A stretch of DNA of 48,581 bases from Sphingobium sp. YR768. GTDB lineage: Bacteria; Pseudomonadota; Alphaproteobacteria; Sphingomonadales; Sphingomonadaceae. This document shows positions 25,523-34,227 of this stretch, piece after piece. A program made the position numbers and the translations under genes. The stretch covers positions 1 to 48,581 of the forward strand of contig NZ_FOGE01000031.1 in NCBI RefSeq assembly GCF_900111125.1, given 5' to 3'. Numbering within the stretch: position 1 is the first letter of the stretch; each line of letters begins with the position of its first letter. Under the pieces are notes generated by a model. That model was not told the origin of the DNA. It saw nothing but the letters and a program-made list of their open reading frames with translations, and made no database searches.

Positions 25523-25634
25523 CTTAACTTCGCATATTTCCCGCAGATTTTGACATAATATTACGTAGCATTGATCCTATCGGAAAGTGGTGGCTGGACA
25601 TGCCCCATCATAGGGCCGGGCCTTCCGATAGGAC
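25523..25634 (+). repeat. Conserved intergenic element, copy B
   Basis: The first 23 bases equal those of copy A (1706 back to 1684). The next 36 bases share TTTGACAT, ATATTACG-like and GATCCTATC blocks at identical distances. A long hairpin follows: TCCTATCGGAA-(A)G at about 25575 pairs with CTTCCGATAGGA ending at 25633. The hairpin's inner sequence differs from copy A but its closing bases are the same. TTGACA (25550-25555) sits 17 bp from the GATCCT block, so promoter activity reading toward the hairpin is possible. Confidence 0.8.
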
Positions 25635-25670
25635 ATCATAGCCCGCCGGGCACGACCGACACGCAACGAA

Positions 25671-25698
25671 AAAGGGCGGGGATTGCTCCCCGCCCTTT
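25671..25698 (-). terminator. Terminator of the TonB-dependent receptor gene
   Basis: AAAGGGCGGGGA (25671-25682) pairs with 25687-25698 around TTGC. Read on the minus strand it is followed by TTTTTCG, a classic intrinsic terminator. It resembles the terminator after clpX at 28632-28663 in layout. Confidence 0.85.
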
Positions 25699-25722
25699 CT
25701 GTTTGGCGCGGATCGGTAAGGA

Positions 25723-28320
25723 TCAGAAGCTGACGTGCAGCGAACCCGACACGGCTCGCGGCGAGCCGATCTGAACGAAGCCCGGATTGGCATAGGTGCC
25801 AGTCGAAGAACCCGTCAGATTGACGGTCTGGTTCAGGTTGCCGCCGAACCCACCGACATAGAATTTGTCGAACAGGTTGCTGACGTTCAGCTGGAACCAG
25901 GTGCCGGGAGCGCCGAAATGTTCGAGCGAGAAGCGAGCATCGAGATCAACCAGCGTGTAGGCCGGAGCTGCGGCGCCGTAGATCTGCACCGGAGTCAGCG
26001 CAGCAAGAGTGTTGCGATAAGTCGGCAGATTGGTGTCATAGACATAACGCTTGCCGGTGCGCTTCGCCTGGATACCCAGCGTCACGCCTTCGACGTTCAC
26101 TTCGCCACGAGCACCCAGCGTGTAGACCGGCGCACCGGATTCGCGCTTGCCAGCAGTCGCCGCATAGACCGGATCACCGGCTGTAGCACAGCCCGCAACG
26201 AGCGATACATTGGCCGGGCAAACGCCAACCTGAATGTCATCCTTGATCTTCGACTTCAGGTACGAACCGAAGACATACATCGTGAAATACTGCACCGGCG
26301 TGTAGCTGATGCTGCCGTCGAAGCCATATTTCTCGACAGTGCCCAGGTTACGATAAACGGCGGCGTTCAGTTCCGGATCATAGGACGAGGCCAGACGGTT
26401 CTTGTAGTTGGTGTACCAGAAGGAGCCCTGAGCCTGGAACTTGCTGGTGGTGTAGCGCGCACCCAGATCGAAGCTGTCGGTGGTTTCCGGTGCCGGGTTG
26501 GCGCCTTCCGAACCGCGAGCGAAGTAGAAAGCATTGTAGAGCGAGTCAGTGCCAGGCACCGAGAGGCCTTTGCTGTAGTTCGCGAATATGCTGGCTTCCG
26601 GCGTGATCTTGAAGTTCAGACCAACGCTCGGCAGCAGCTTGTCATATTTGTAGGTGCGCTTCTGCGGTGCCGCCCAGGCAGGGTTCAGCGTGCCAATGTT
26701 GCTCGGGATATCGGCGCCGGTGCCGAAACATTCGACAAAGCCCGAAGCGCTGCTGGTGAAGCAGTTGTTTTGCAGCTTGCGCTTGAAGAACGGCGCACGC
26801 AGGCCAGCCTGAACGGTCAGGCTTTCGTCCAGGAATTCGCCCAGATATTCGGCCGAGAACTGGTTCAGGATCGCGTAGGACAGACGATCACGCTTCTGGA
26901 GGATGTTGCCGGCAGCGTCGAGCTGCGGATCATCGACCGGGAAGTAGGCCGTACCGATGCCCGAAGGAGCGACGAGACCGACTTCGCCGGTCTGGCGATG
27001 GCGGCCATGATCGAAGGTATAGGCAACACGAATGCGATGATGCTCGTTAATGTCATAACGCAGCGAACTGATCACGGCGAAGCGATCAGTCGTGGTCTGG
27101 CTGGGTGCCAGCACATTGACCTGGTCCAGCATGTCGCCGTCGCCATTGAGGTCACGCCCGAAATAGGGAGCGCCACCGAAATAACCGACCATGTTCTGGA
27201 CATTAGCAGCACCCGAAGCCGGGTTGATGTCGTAATAGCCTTCACGGGCGGTCGCGGTGCCCCCGCCATTAGCCTTCACATATTGATAGCTGGGGTCAAC
27301 CGTCAGCACCAGGCCATCGGCCAGGGTGAAACGCGAGTTGATACGGATGTTGCCCGTGTCCGACGGATTGTAGCGATAGTCGAACAGGGTGCCGCACGAA
27401 CCAGCGGCATCGGCGACGCCGGCATTTGCCGTCGGTGCGGTGCAGGACAGGCTGTAGAAGCGCTCGTCCTTCGTGATCGGGAAGCGGTTCGACGAGGCCG
27501 ATCCAGCAACGCGACCCTGATCGGTGTCGGTGCGCAGCGGCAGCGAGCCGAAGAAGTTGTTGCGGTTGGCGTTCCAGTGACCGGCGATCGACACGAAATC
27601 GCCATTGCTGCCGATCGGCTGATAGATTTTGCCGTTATACTGCTGCTTGTCGATCTTGCCGAGATTGTTGAACGGCACATCGTTGCGCGTGGTCGAGGCC
27701 GAGAACCAGGCCTTGGTGCCGAACGGCGTGAACACACCCGTTTCAACCAGACCGAACATACGGAACATGTTATATTCGCCGGCGGCGCCGACCATCGTCA
27801 CCTTGAAATCGTCCGAACCATTCATCGAACGATAGTTGACCGTACCACCCGAGGCCGCAGCGGTCGGGCTGTCGACGTCGGTCGAACCCAGATTAACGTT
27901 CACTTCCTCAATCAGTTCGGGGTCGAGCTGCTGGTTGGAGTAGATGGCATAGTTGCCGGTGTCGTTCAGCGGCATGCCGTCGAAGGTCAGCGAAACGCGA
28001 TCCGGGCCGAAACCGCGAATGTTCAGCGTACCACCAGCCGAACCATAAGGATCGTTATTCTGGAAGCTGACGCCCGGGATCAGGTTGATTGCGTTCAGGA
28101 TGGTGTTGCCCGAACCCTGCTTCGAGATGATTTCCTGGGTGAGCACACCCTTGGCCTTGGTAACATCAGGCAGGACAACCCCGCCGATGCCGTTAGCGGC
28201 CTTCGCACCGGTCACGACGATCGTGTCTTCGAAATCCTGCGAACCGGTCGACTGCGCGAATGCGGCGCCCGGAAGCGCGATGGCGGCGAATGCGACGCTG
28301 CCCATCAGAAAATTCTTCAT
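25723..28320 (-). CDS. TonB-dependent receptor
   Basis: 865 residues. An outer-membrane gated channel powered by TonB-ExbBD for uptake of siderophores, glycans or other nutrients. Signal peptide 1-23 (VAFAAIALPGAAFA then QS). The plug domain follows, with the Asn/Arg-rich NIRGFGPDRVSLTFDGMPLN (about 110-130) and SGGTVNYRSM. The beta barrel runs to the end, with aromatic-ended strands and terminal phenylalanine (SLHVSF). The start at 28320 is chosen for the signal peptide; seven further codons upstream are charged. No ligand gene lies beside it, so the substrate is unknown. Codon use and GC fit the chromosome. Confidence 0.93.
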   Translation of the reverse strand: MKNFLMGSVAFAAIALPGAAFAQSTGSQDFEDTIVVTGAKAANGIGGVVLPDVTKAKGVLTQEIISKQGSGNTILNAINLIPGVSFQNNDPYGSAGGTLNIRGFGPDRVSLTFDGMPLNDTGNYAIYSNQQLDPELIEEVNVNLGSTDVDSPTAAASGGTVNYRSMNGSDDFKVTMVGAAGEYNMFRMFGLVETGVFTPFGTKAWFSASTTRNDVPFNNLGKIDKQQYNGKIYQPIGSNGDFVSIAGHWNANRNNFFGSLPLRTDTDQGRVAGSASSNRFPITKDERFYSLSCTAPTANAGVADAAGSCGTLFDYRYNPSDTGNIRINSRFTLADGLVLTVDPSYQYVKANGGGTATAREGYYDINPASGAANVQNMVGYFGGAPYFGRDLNGDGDMLDQVNVLAPSQTTTDRFAVISSLRYDINEHHRIRVAYTFDHGRHRQTGEVGLVAPSGIGTAYFPVDDPQLDAAGNILQKRDRLSYAILNQFSAEYLGEFLDESLTVQAGLRAPFFKRKLQNNCFTSSASGFVECFGTGADIPSNIGTLNPAWAAPQKRTYKYDKLLPSVGLNFKITPEASIFANYSKGLSVPGTDSLYNAFYFARGSEGANPAPETTDSFDLGARYTTSKFQAQGSFWYTNYKNRLASSYDPELNAAVYRNLGTVEKYGFDGSISYTPVQYFTMYVFGSYLKSKIKDDIQVGVCPANVSLVAGCATAGDPVYAATAGKRESGAPVYTLGARGEVNVEGVTLGIQAKRTGKRYVYDTNLPTYRNTLAALTPVQIYGAAAPAYTLVDLDARFSLEHFGAPGTWFQLNVSNLFDKFYVGGFGGNLNQTVNLTGSSTGTYANPGFVQIGSPRAVSGSLHVSF

Positions 28321-28691
28321 GTGACCCTTGTCCCTTTTCAAGAGTGGCGCGAGCAGCGCCCTGTAGTGTGATGCTCTTTCAAGCCGGAGCCACCCATTGG
28401 CGGCGTCTGGCGAAGGCCCTGTGATGCTCTGATTGCATATTTGTTACAATGCATGCACGGGACCGTCACATTCCTCTCCCGCCCCGTGAATCTGCCTTTC
28501 GGGACGCGCTGCATCTGTCGGTAATATATTGAATTTTAATGACTTATTTTGCCGAGTAGCGCATAATTTAACGGTGGTGCAATTTTGCAACGCAGCGAGA
28601 TTTTTTGTGCACCGCACGCAGACATAACGAAAAAGGGGCTGGCGATCGCTCGCCAGCCCCTTTGTTAATCAAGCGCTTTTCGCGAAAAAGA
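28321..28691. other. Regulatory gap between clpX and the TonB receptor gene
   Basis: No gene. It contains the clpX terminator (listed separately) and an AT-rich block at 28520-28600 (GTAATATATTGAATTTTAATG), the likely promoter and control region of the TonB receptor, which is read leftward from 28320. No recognised Fur box or riboswitch can be assigned. Confidence 0.4.
28632..28663 (-). terminator. Terminator of clpX
   Basis: A 14-bp stem, AAAGGGGCTGGCGA (28632-28645) with its complement at 28650-28663, loop TCGC, followed on the minus strand by a T-rich tail (TTCGTTATG). Confidence 0.85.
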
Positions 28692-29957
28692 TCAGGCCGC
28701 GTCTTCGGCTCGTTTCTTTTCGCTGAACACGCGAATCGGTTCCTTGGTGCCGGCGACGACATCCTTGTCGACCACGACTTCGCCCACACCCTCCATCGAA
28801 GGCAGGTCGAACATGGTGTCGAGCAGGATCGCTTCCAGGATGGAGCGAAGGCCACGCGCACCGGTCTTACGCTCGATCGCCTTCTTGGCAATCGCCACCA
28901 GTGCATCGTCAGTGAAGCTCAGCTCGACATTCTCCATGTCGAACAGCTTGCCGTACTGCTTGACCAGCGCGTTCTTCGGTTCGCCCAAAATCTTGACCAG
29001 GGCCGAAACGTCGAGGTCTTCCAGCGTCGCGATGACGGGCAGACGACCGACAAATTCGGGGATCAGGCCGAATTTGAGCAAATCTTCCGGTTCGCTGGAC
29101 TTGAGCAGTTCGCCAGTCTTGCGCTCTTCAGGCGCCGCGACATGGGCGCCAAAGCCGATCGACTTGGCTTCCAGACGGTCGCCGATGATCTTTTCGAGGC
29201 CCGCAAAGGCGCCGCCGCAGATGAACAGGATATTGGTCGTGTCGACCTGAAGGAATTCCTGCTGCGGATGCTTGCGGCCGCCCTGCGGCGGAACCGAAGC
29301 GGTGGTGCCTTCCATCAGCTTGAGCAGCGCCTGCTGCACCCCCTCGCCCGACACGTCGCGCGTGATGGAGGGGTTTTCCGCCTTGCGGCTGATCTTGTCG
29401 ATTTCGTCGATATAGACGATGCCGCGCTGCGCCTTCTCGACATTATAGTCGGAGGCCTGAAGCAGCTTGAGGATGATGTTTTCCACGTCCTCACCGACAT
29501 AGCCGGCTTCGGTCAGCGTGGTGGCATCGGCCATGGTGAAGGGCACGTCGAAGGTCTTCGCCAGCGTCTGCGCCAGCAAGGTCTTGCCGCAACCGGTCGG
29601 GCCGACGAGCAGGATGTTCGACTTGGCCAGTTCCACGTCGCCCGGCTTGGAGCCATGGTTCAGGCGCTTGTAATGATTGTGGACCGCCACCGACAGCACG
29701 CGCTTGGCGCGCTTCTGGCCAATCACATAATCGTCCAGCACATCGCAGATTTCCTGCGGGGTTGGCACGCCGCCATCCTTTTTGCCGACGAGACCGCCCT
29801 TGGTCTCCTCGCGGATGATGTCGTTGCACAGTTCCACGCATTCGTCGCATATGAACACGGTCGGTCCTGCGATCAGCTTGCGCACTTCATGCTGCGACTT
29901 GCCGCAGAAGGAGCAGTAAAGCGTGCTTTTCGAATCCGAACCGGTAAGCTTAGTCAT
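28692..29957 (-). CDS. clpX: ATP-dependent Clp protease ATP-binding subunit ClpX
   Basis: 421 residues. The AAA+ unfoldase that feeds tagged substrates to ClpP. The N-terminal zinc-binding dimer domain has C15, C18, C37 and C40. Walker A GPTGCGKT is near residue 118 and Walker B (YIDEIDK) near 180. The pore loop region GYVGEDV (about 150) and the IGF-type ClpP-docking loop (KSIGFGA, about 263-269) are present. The C-terminal small domain reads GARGLRSILEA. On the same strand as, and 140 bp downstream of, clpP, so they may be co-transcribed or clpX may use a promoter in the gap. Confidence 0.98.
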   Translation of the reverse strand: MTKLTGSDSKSTLYCSFCGKSQHEVRKLIAGPTVFICDECVELCNDIIREETKGGLVGKKDGGVPTPQEICDVLDDYVIGQKRAKRVLSVAVHNHYKRLNHGSKPGDVELAKSNILLVGPTGCGKTLLAQTLAKTFDVPFTMADATTLTEAGYVGEDVENIILKLLQASDYNVEKAQRGIVYIDEIDKISRKAENPSITRDVSGEGVQQALLKLMEGTTASVPPQGGRKHPQQEFLQVDTTNILFICGGAFAGLEKIIGDRLEAKSIGFGAHVAAPEERKTGELLKSSEPEDLLKFGLIPEFVGRLPVIATLEDLDVSALVKILGEPKNALVKQYGKLFDMENVELSFTDDALVAIAKKAIERKTGARGLRSILEAILLDTMFDLPSMEGVGEVVVDKDVVAGTKEPIRVFSEKKRAEDAA

Positions 29958-30097
29958 TCGCCATTCTCTCTTCCCCCCCGCTTTACAGTCACCAGAGACG
30001 CATTCGGTGAGGGATTTTCTGGTCCAAAGGCCACTCTAGACCGTGGCACGCCCGTTCCACAAGAGGTGAAAGTGACGCACCACGGTAAAGATAGTCT

Positions 30098-30733
30098 TTA
30101 AGCCTCTGTCGTTTCCGCCGCGGCCGGGCGGCGATCGAACACTTCGTCGACCAGACCGAACGCCTTGGCTTCGTCCGCTTCGAGGAAAGTGTCGCGGTCC
30201 ATTGCCTTCTCGACTGCTTCCAGCGTCTGGCCGGTATATTTGACGTACAGGTCGTTCAGACGGCGACGGATGCGCAGGATTTCCTTGGCCTGGATCTCGA
30301 TATCCGACGCCATGCCCTGTGCGCCGCCCGAGGGCTGGTGCACCATGATGCGGGCATTGCCGAGCGCGATCCGCTTGCCCGGCTCACCGGCGGCCAGCAG
30401 GAAGCTGCCCATAGAGGCGGCCTGGCCGATGCAGACGGTGCCGACCTGCGGACGGATATATTTCATCGTGTCATGGATCGCCATGCCGGCCGTCACCACG
30501 CCGCCGGGCGAGTTGATGTACATCCAGATGTCCTTCTTCGGATTTTCCGATTCGAGGAACAGAAGCTGGGCAACGATGAGCGAGGCCATATGGTCTTCGA
30601 CCTGGCCGGTCACGAAGATGATCCGTTCACGCAGAAGCCGCGAATAGATGTCGAAGCTGCGCTCGCCGCGGTTCGACTGTTCAATGACGATGGGGACCAA
30701 CGCGGCCATGGGATCGGACATGATATCAGTCAT
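30098..30733 (-). CDS. clpP: ATP-dependent Clp protease proteolytic subunit
   Basis: 211 residues. The serine peptidase that forms the double heptameric degradation chamber. The catalytic triad is in place: Ser107 (GQAASMGS), His132 (IMVHQPSGG) and Asp181 (MDRDTF). The GPTGCGKT-type partner ClpX is encoded just downstream. The N-terminus MTDIMSDPMAALVPIVIEQ is slightly longer than the mature E. coli form and may be processed. A 92-bp gap separates it from the glycosyltransferase gene upstream. Confidence 0.97.
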   Translation of the reverse strand: MTDIMSDPMAALVPIVIEQSNRGERSFDIYSRLLRERIIFVTGQVEDHMASLIVAQLLFLESENPKKDIWMYINSPGGVVTAGMAIHDTMKYIRPQVGTVCIGQAASMGSFLLAAGEPGKRIALGNARIMVHQPSGGAQGMASDIEIQAKEILRIRRRLNDLYVKYTGQTLEAVEKAMDRDTFLEADEAKAFGLVDEVFDRRPAAAETTEA

Positions 30734-30825
30734 TTTGCTCTTTTCCGGGTAGTTGCTTTTGCCCAGTCCCTACATCGGGACAAAAAGCGAATGGTTCAAG
30801 GGGGAACGGACGTCCCCCGGCGTGC

Positions 30826-31803
30826 TTAATCGCGGCGGGCGAAATCGGACGGCGCGCGGAAGGCCAGATAAGCCAGACGACGCACCTCTCGACGCCCGCG
30901 CACAACGGTATCGAGGATGAGGCCGCACATGCCGGACAGGGTGGCGAGAATCATCAGACCCGTCACCAGGATCGCGGTCGGGAAGCGCGGCACGAGGCCA
31001 GTCTTGAGATAGGTAACGATCAGCGGCACCGCCAGCCCCAGCCCCAGCGCCGCAAGGAAGGCGGCGATGATGCCAAAGAACAGGATCGGCCGCTCGATGC
31101 GATAGAGGGTGATGATGGTGCGCAGGATGCGCCAGCCGTCGCGATAGGTGCTGAGCTTGCTGACCGACCCCTCGGGGCGGGCGCCATAGGTCGTCATGAC
31201 TTCCGACACCGGCATGGCGAGTTCGAGCGCGTGGACGCTGATTTCCGTCTCGATCTCGAAACCGGCGGACAGGACCGGGAAGCTCTTGACGAAGCGGCGG
31301 GAAAAGACGCGATAGCCCGAGAGGATGTCGGTGAAGCTGCGGCCGAACAATTGCTTCAGGAGGCTGGTGAGCGCCCAGTTGCCGAAGCGATGGCCACGGC
31401 GATAGGCCGCTTCCACCTCGTCCCGGCGACAGCCCACGACCATGTCGAGATTGTCCTCCAGCATGGCGGCAACCATCTTCGGCGCGGCGGCGGCCTCATA
31501 GGTCGCGTCGCCATCGGCCATGATATAGATGTCGGCATCGACGTCGGCGAACATGCGGCGCACGACATGGCCCTTGCCCTGCTGGCCGACGCGGCGGACG
31601 ATGGCGCCCGCACCGGCAGCCAGTTCGCGACTGCCGTCGCTGCTGTTATTGTCGAAGACATAAATGTCGGCGGCGGGCAGTGCGCGGCGGAAATCCTCGA
31701 CCGTCTGCACGATCGCGCCCGCCTCATTGTAACAGGGCAGGATCACCGCGACGCGCGGGGCGACCATGGCGGCTTCGCTATTCACTGCGGGAAATTCCTT
31801 CAT
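30826..31803 (-). CDS. Glycosyltransferase family 2 membrane protein
   Basis: 325 residues. The catalytic GT-A domain covers about 15-235: VAVILPCYNEAGAI, VFDNNSSDGS, and the metal-binding MADGDATYEA. DILSGYRVFSRRF follows, as in dolichyl-phosphate-mannose synthase-like enzymes. Two C-terminal membrane helices (about 245-268 and 280-303) anchor it, as in lipid-linked sugar synthases (undecaprenyl-phosphate glycosyltransferase type). It lies between tig and clpP, which are normally neighbours, and is on their strand; a terminator separates it from tig. A start at 31803 is used; an ATG 12 codons on is possible. Confidence 0.88.
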   Translation of the reverse strand: MKEFPAVNSEAAMVAPRVAVILPCYNEAGAIVQTVEDFRRALPAADIYVFDNNSSDGSRELAAGAGAIVRRVGQQGKGHVVRRMFADVDADIYIMADGDATYEAAAAPKMVAAMLEDNLDMVVGCRRDEVEAAYRRGHRFGNWALTSLLKQLFGRSFTDILSGYRVFSRRFVKSFPVLSAGFEIETEISVHALELAMPVSEVMTTYGARPEGSVSKLSTYRDGWRILRTIITLYRIERPILFFGIIAAFLAALGLGLAVPLIVTYLKTGLVPRFPTAILVTGLMILATLSGMCGLILDTVVRGRREVRRLAYLAFRAPSDFARRD

Positions 31804-31889
31804 CGCCTTTTCATGCCCTGCCCGGTTTCGGCACAGACATGGCGCATCATCCTTAATATTTCATCTGCCATGCCTTCGCCGACATGAAA

Positions 31890-31921
31890 AGCGCCCGCGC
31901 TTCACAGGGAAGCCGGGCGCT
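31890..31921 (-). terminator. Terminator after trigger factor
   Basis: AGCGCCCG-CG-CTTC (31890-31903) pairs with GAAG-CC-GGGCGCT (31909-31921) around ACAGG, followed on the minus strand by TTTTCATG. It ends the tig transcript before the glycosyltransferase gene. Confidence 0.7.
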
Positions 31922-31944
31922 CATCATATCGGCAAGGATAAGGC

Positions 31945-33573
31945 TTATTCGGCCTTGGCAGCAGCCTTCTTGGGAGCAGCCTTCTTCTTGGGCTTCTCTT
32001 CAGCGGCCGCTTCGTCAGCCGTTTCGGCGACGGCTTCTTCCTTCTTCGCAGCCTTCTTGGCAGCAGGCTTCTTGGCGGGGGCCTCTTCGGCTTCCTCGGC
32101 CTTCACCTCTTCAGCAGCCGGCTCAGCTTCAGCCTTCTTGGCTGCCTTCTTCGCCTTAGGCCCTTCGGCCCCGCTCAGGACAGGCTTTTCGTCATGATGG
32201 TCGTAGCCACAGTTCGGACCATGAACGTGGGGCTTCAGATCGCCATCTTCGGCTTCGATCGCGGCTTCCAGCTCTTCACGGCTGACGGCGCGGTCGGTGA
32301 TTTCAGCCTTTTCGAACAGGAAGTCGACGACCTTGTCCTCATAGAGCGGGGCGCGCAGTTGGGCGGCGGCCATCGGGTCCTGACGGACATACTGGACGAA
32401 GCGTTCGCGGTCCTGCGGGCTGTACTGCTGGGCAGCCTGCATGATCAGACGGTTCATCTCCTGATCGTTGACCACGACGCCATTGGCCTGGCCGATTTCC
32501 GAGAGGAGCAGGCCAAGGCGGACACGACGCACGGCGATGGCGCGATAGTCTTCCTTCTCGGCTTCCATTTCGGCGAGGGCCGCGGCGGGATCTTCCTCGT
32601 GACCGGCTTCATGCTGAAGCTGCTGCCAGATTTGTTCGAATTCGGCTTCCACCATGCTGGGCGGCACGTCGAAATCATGGGCAGCGGCGAGCTGGTCGAG
32701 CAGCTTGCGCTTCATATAGGTGCGGGTCAGGCCGTTATGTTCCTGCTCGATCTGCCCCTTGAGCAGTTCCTTGAGCTGGTCCAGACCTTCTAGACCCAGC
32801 GACTTGGCGAACTCGTCGTCCAGCTTGGGCTTGTCGGCGTCCAGGATCGACTGAACGGTGATGTCGAAGGTCGCGGGCTTGCCGGCCAGATGAGCGGCGC
32901 CATAATCTTCGGGGAAGGTGACTTCGATGGTCTTCTCGTCGCCCTTCTTCACGCCAGCGAGTTGCTCTTCGAAGCCCGGAATGAACTGACCAGCACCGAT
33001 CTTGAGCTTCACGCCTTCGGCCGAACCGCCTTCGAACACTTCGCCATCGACCTTGCCGACGAAGTCGATGGTCAGCGTATCGCCGTCCTTCGCCTTGTGG
33101 CTGTCGGCATATTCTTCCAGCGCGCCCTGCTGGGTGGCGATGCGGCCGGCGGCCTCATCGACCTGTGCATCGGCGACTTCGACAGTCAGGCGTTCCAGCG
33201 TGATGCCTTCGATGCTGGGCGCTGCGATATCGGGCAGCACTTCGAGCGCAACCTTGATCTCGGCGTCCTTGCCGAATTCAAAAGCTTCGTCCAGCTCGAC
33301 CGAAGGCTGCATAGCGGGGCGCAGCTTCTGGTCGGCGATCAGCTTCTGGATGCTTTCCTGAATGCTGTTGTTGAGCGCGTCGCGCTGAAGCGATTCGCCG
33401 TGCATCTTCTTCACCAGGTTGGCAGGCACCTTGCCAGCGCGGAAGCCGGGCATACGCACCTGCGGTGCGATCGCCTTCACTTCCTTTTCCACGCGGGCGT
33501 CGATATCCTTCGACGTGATGGTTACGGTGTAGGCGCGCTTCAGGCCCTCGTTCAACGTCTCGACAGTCTGCAT
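31945..33573 (-). CDS. tig: Trigger factor
   Basis: 542 residues from ATG 33573 (AGAGAAG just upstream). The ribosome-bound chaperone and prolyl isomerase for nascent chains. The N-terminal ribosome-binding signature GFRAGKVP is at about residues 43-50; the FKBP-type PPIase domain lies at about 145-250 (FVGKVDGEVFEGG, IPGFEEQLAG); the helical C-domain is at about 255-440. After residue ~445 comes a long low-complexity tail of Ala, Lys and Glu, longer than the E. coli protein (432). A His/Cys patch, HVHGPNCGYDHHDE, sits just before the tail and could bind metal. The tail contains a repeat-derived segment (see 32161-32184). Confidence 0.95.
   Translation of the reverse strand: MQTVETLNEGLKRAYTVTITSKDIDARVEKEVKAIAPQVRMPGFRAGKVPANLVKKMHGESLQRDALNNSIQESIQKLIADQKLRPAMQPSVELDEAFEFGKDAEIKVALEVLPDIAAPSIEGITLERLTVEVADAQVDEAAGRIATQQGALEEYADSHKAKDGDTLTIDFVGKVDGEVFEGGSAEGVKLKIGAGQFIPGFEEQLAGVKKGDEKTIEVTFPEDYGAAHLAGKPATFDITVQSILDADKPKLDDEFAKSLGLEGLDQLKELLKGQIEQEHNGLTRTYMKRKLLDQLAAAHDFDVPPSMVEAEFEQIWQQLQHEAGHEEDPAAALAEMEAEKEDYRAIAVRRVRLGLLLSEIGQANGVVVNDQEMNRLIMQAAQQYSPQDRERFVQYVRQDPMAAAQLRAPLYEDKVVDFLFEKAEITDRAVSREELEAAIEAEDGDLKPHVHGPNCGYDHHDEKPVLSGAEGPKAKKAAKKAEAEPAAEEVKAEEAEEAPAKKPAAKKAAKKEEAVAETADEAAAEEKPKKKAAPKKAAAKAE
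32161..32184. repeat. Interspersed-repeat fragment inside tig
   Basis: CCCTTCGGCCCCGCTCAGGA plus CAGG resembles the ACTTCGACAAGCTCAGTGCG unit at 9016-9035. On the minus strand it is translated PVLSGAEG within the tail of trigger factor, interrupting the Lys/Ala pattern. This suggests a repeat unit inserted in frame into the coding sequence. Confidence 0.5.
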
Positions 33574-33632
33574 CTCTTCTCTCAAACGCTTTCTTCAGCT
33601 GAATTTCGGTGGCGCTGCCGCGGTCGGCATAC

Positions 33633-33717
33633 TGGTGCGGGCGAAGGGACTCGAACCCCCACATCTTACGATACCAGAACCTAAATCTGGCGCGTCTACC
33701 AGTTTCGCCACGCCCGC
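33633..33717 (-). tRNA. tRNA-Leu(TAG)
   Basis: 85 nt with encoded CCA. Acceptor GCGGGCG/CGCCCGC, anticodon stem CCAGA/TCTGG with loop TTTAGGT (anticodon TAG), a long variable arm typical of class II tRNAs, and T arm GGGGG/CCCTT-type around TTCGAGT. It lies 59 bp upstream of tig on the same strand. Confidence 0.97.
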
Positions 33718-33842
33718 ATCGGTCGCCGGTCGGCGCGGCATAGAGAAAAGCGCAGTCATAGGCAAGACATACTGGTGCAGCGCACGGAACCGCCCTGCCC
33801 GGCCATGCGTAGCCCATATCTATAGTAGCAGGAGAGACAGAG

Positions 33843-34040
33843 ATGGCCACCCGCCCAGATACCGGCCCCGATGGCGTGCCGCCGCCCGACCGGATCATGC
33901 CGCAATCGCCCGACGAGATCCCCACGCCCGACCAACCGGTCGAAACGCCGATGACCCAGCCCGATGAAATCACGCCGGTCGGCCCGGATTATGATCAGCC
34001 CGATTCAGCCCCTGCCGAACTGCCGCCCCCTCCAGACTGA
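33843..34040 (+). CDS. Small proline-rich acidic protein
   Basis: 65 residues, with AGGAGA about eight bases upstream of the ATG. Nearly a quarter of residues are Pro, with many Asp/Glu, few hydrophobics and no signal peptide, so the chain is probably disordered. Repeated PD/PDE motifs (RPDTGPDG, QSPDEIPTPD, TQPDEITP, PPPPD) look like degenerate internal repeats. No function recognised. Confidence 0.6.
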   Translation: MATRPDTGPDGVPPPDRIMPQSPDEIPTPDQPVETPMTQPDEITPVGPDYDQPDSAPAELPPPPD

Positions 34041-34227
34041 AGCGGATGGCACATGATCCGTGCGTGGAGTGTGACATATCCACAATTATTTTACGTCAAT
34101 CGGAACATTTTTATTAGCGTTACAAATTATGGCTCCCGCGCGTCTGGACAGGCCCCTGCATCCATGATTGAAATATGACAAAGAAAAGAAGTCGGGAGAG
34201 GCGCGGCTGACAAATAAGGGGGTCAAC

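Noticed and set aside
25735..28371. An 878-codon open frame opposite the TonB receptor
   Set aside because: It is antisense to a full-length receptor with signal peptide and typical end; its composition (Arg/Val-rich, no motifs) is that of a GC-bias shadow.
28605..30101. A 498-codon frame opposite clpX
   Set aside because: Antisense to an intact clpX with all motifs; no ribosome site or recognisable domain.
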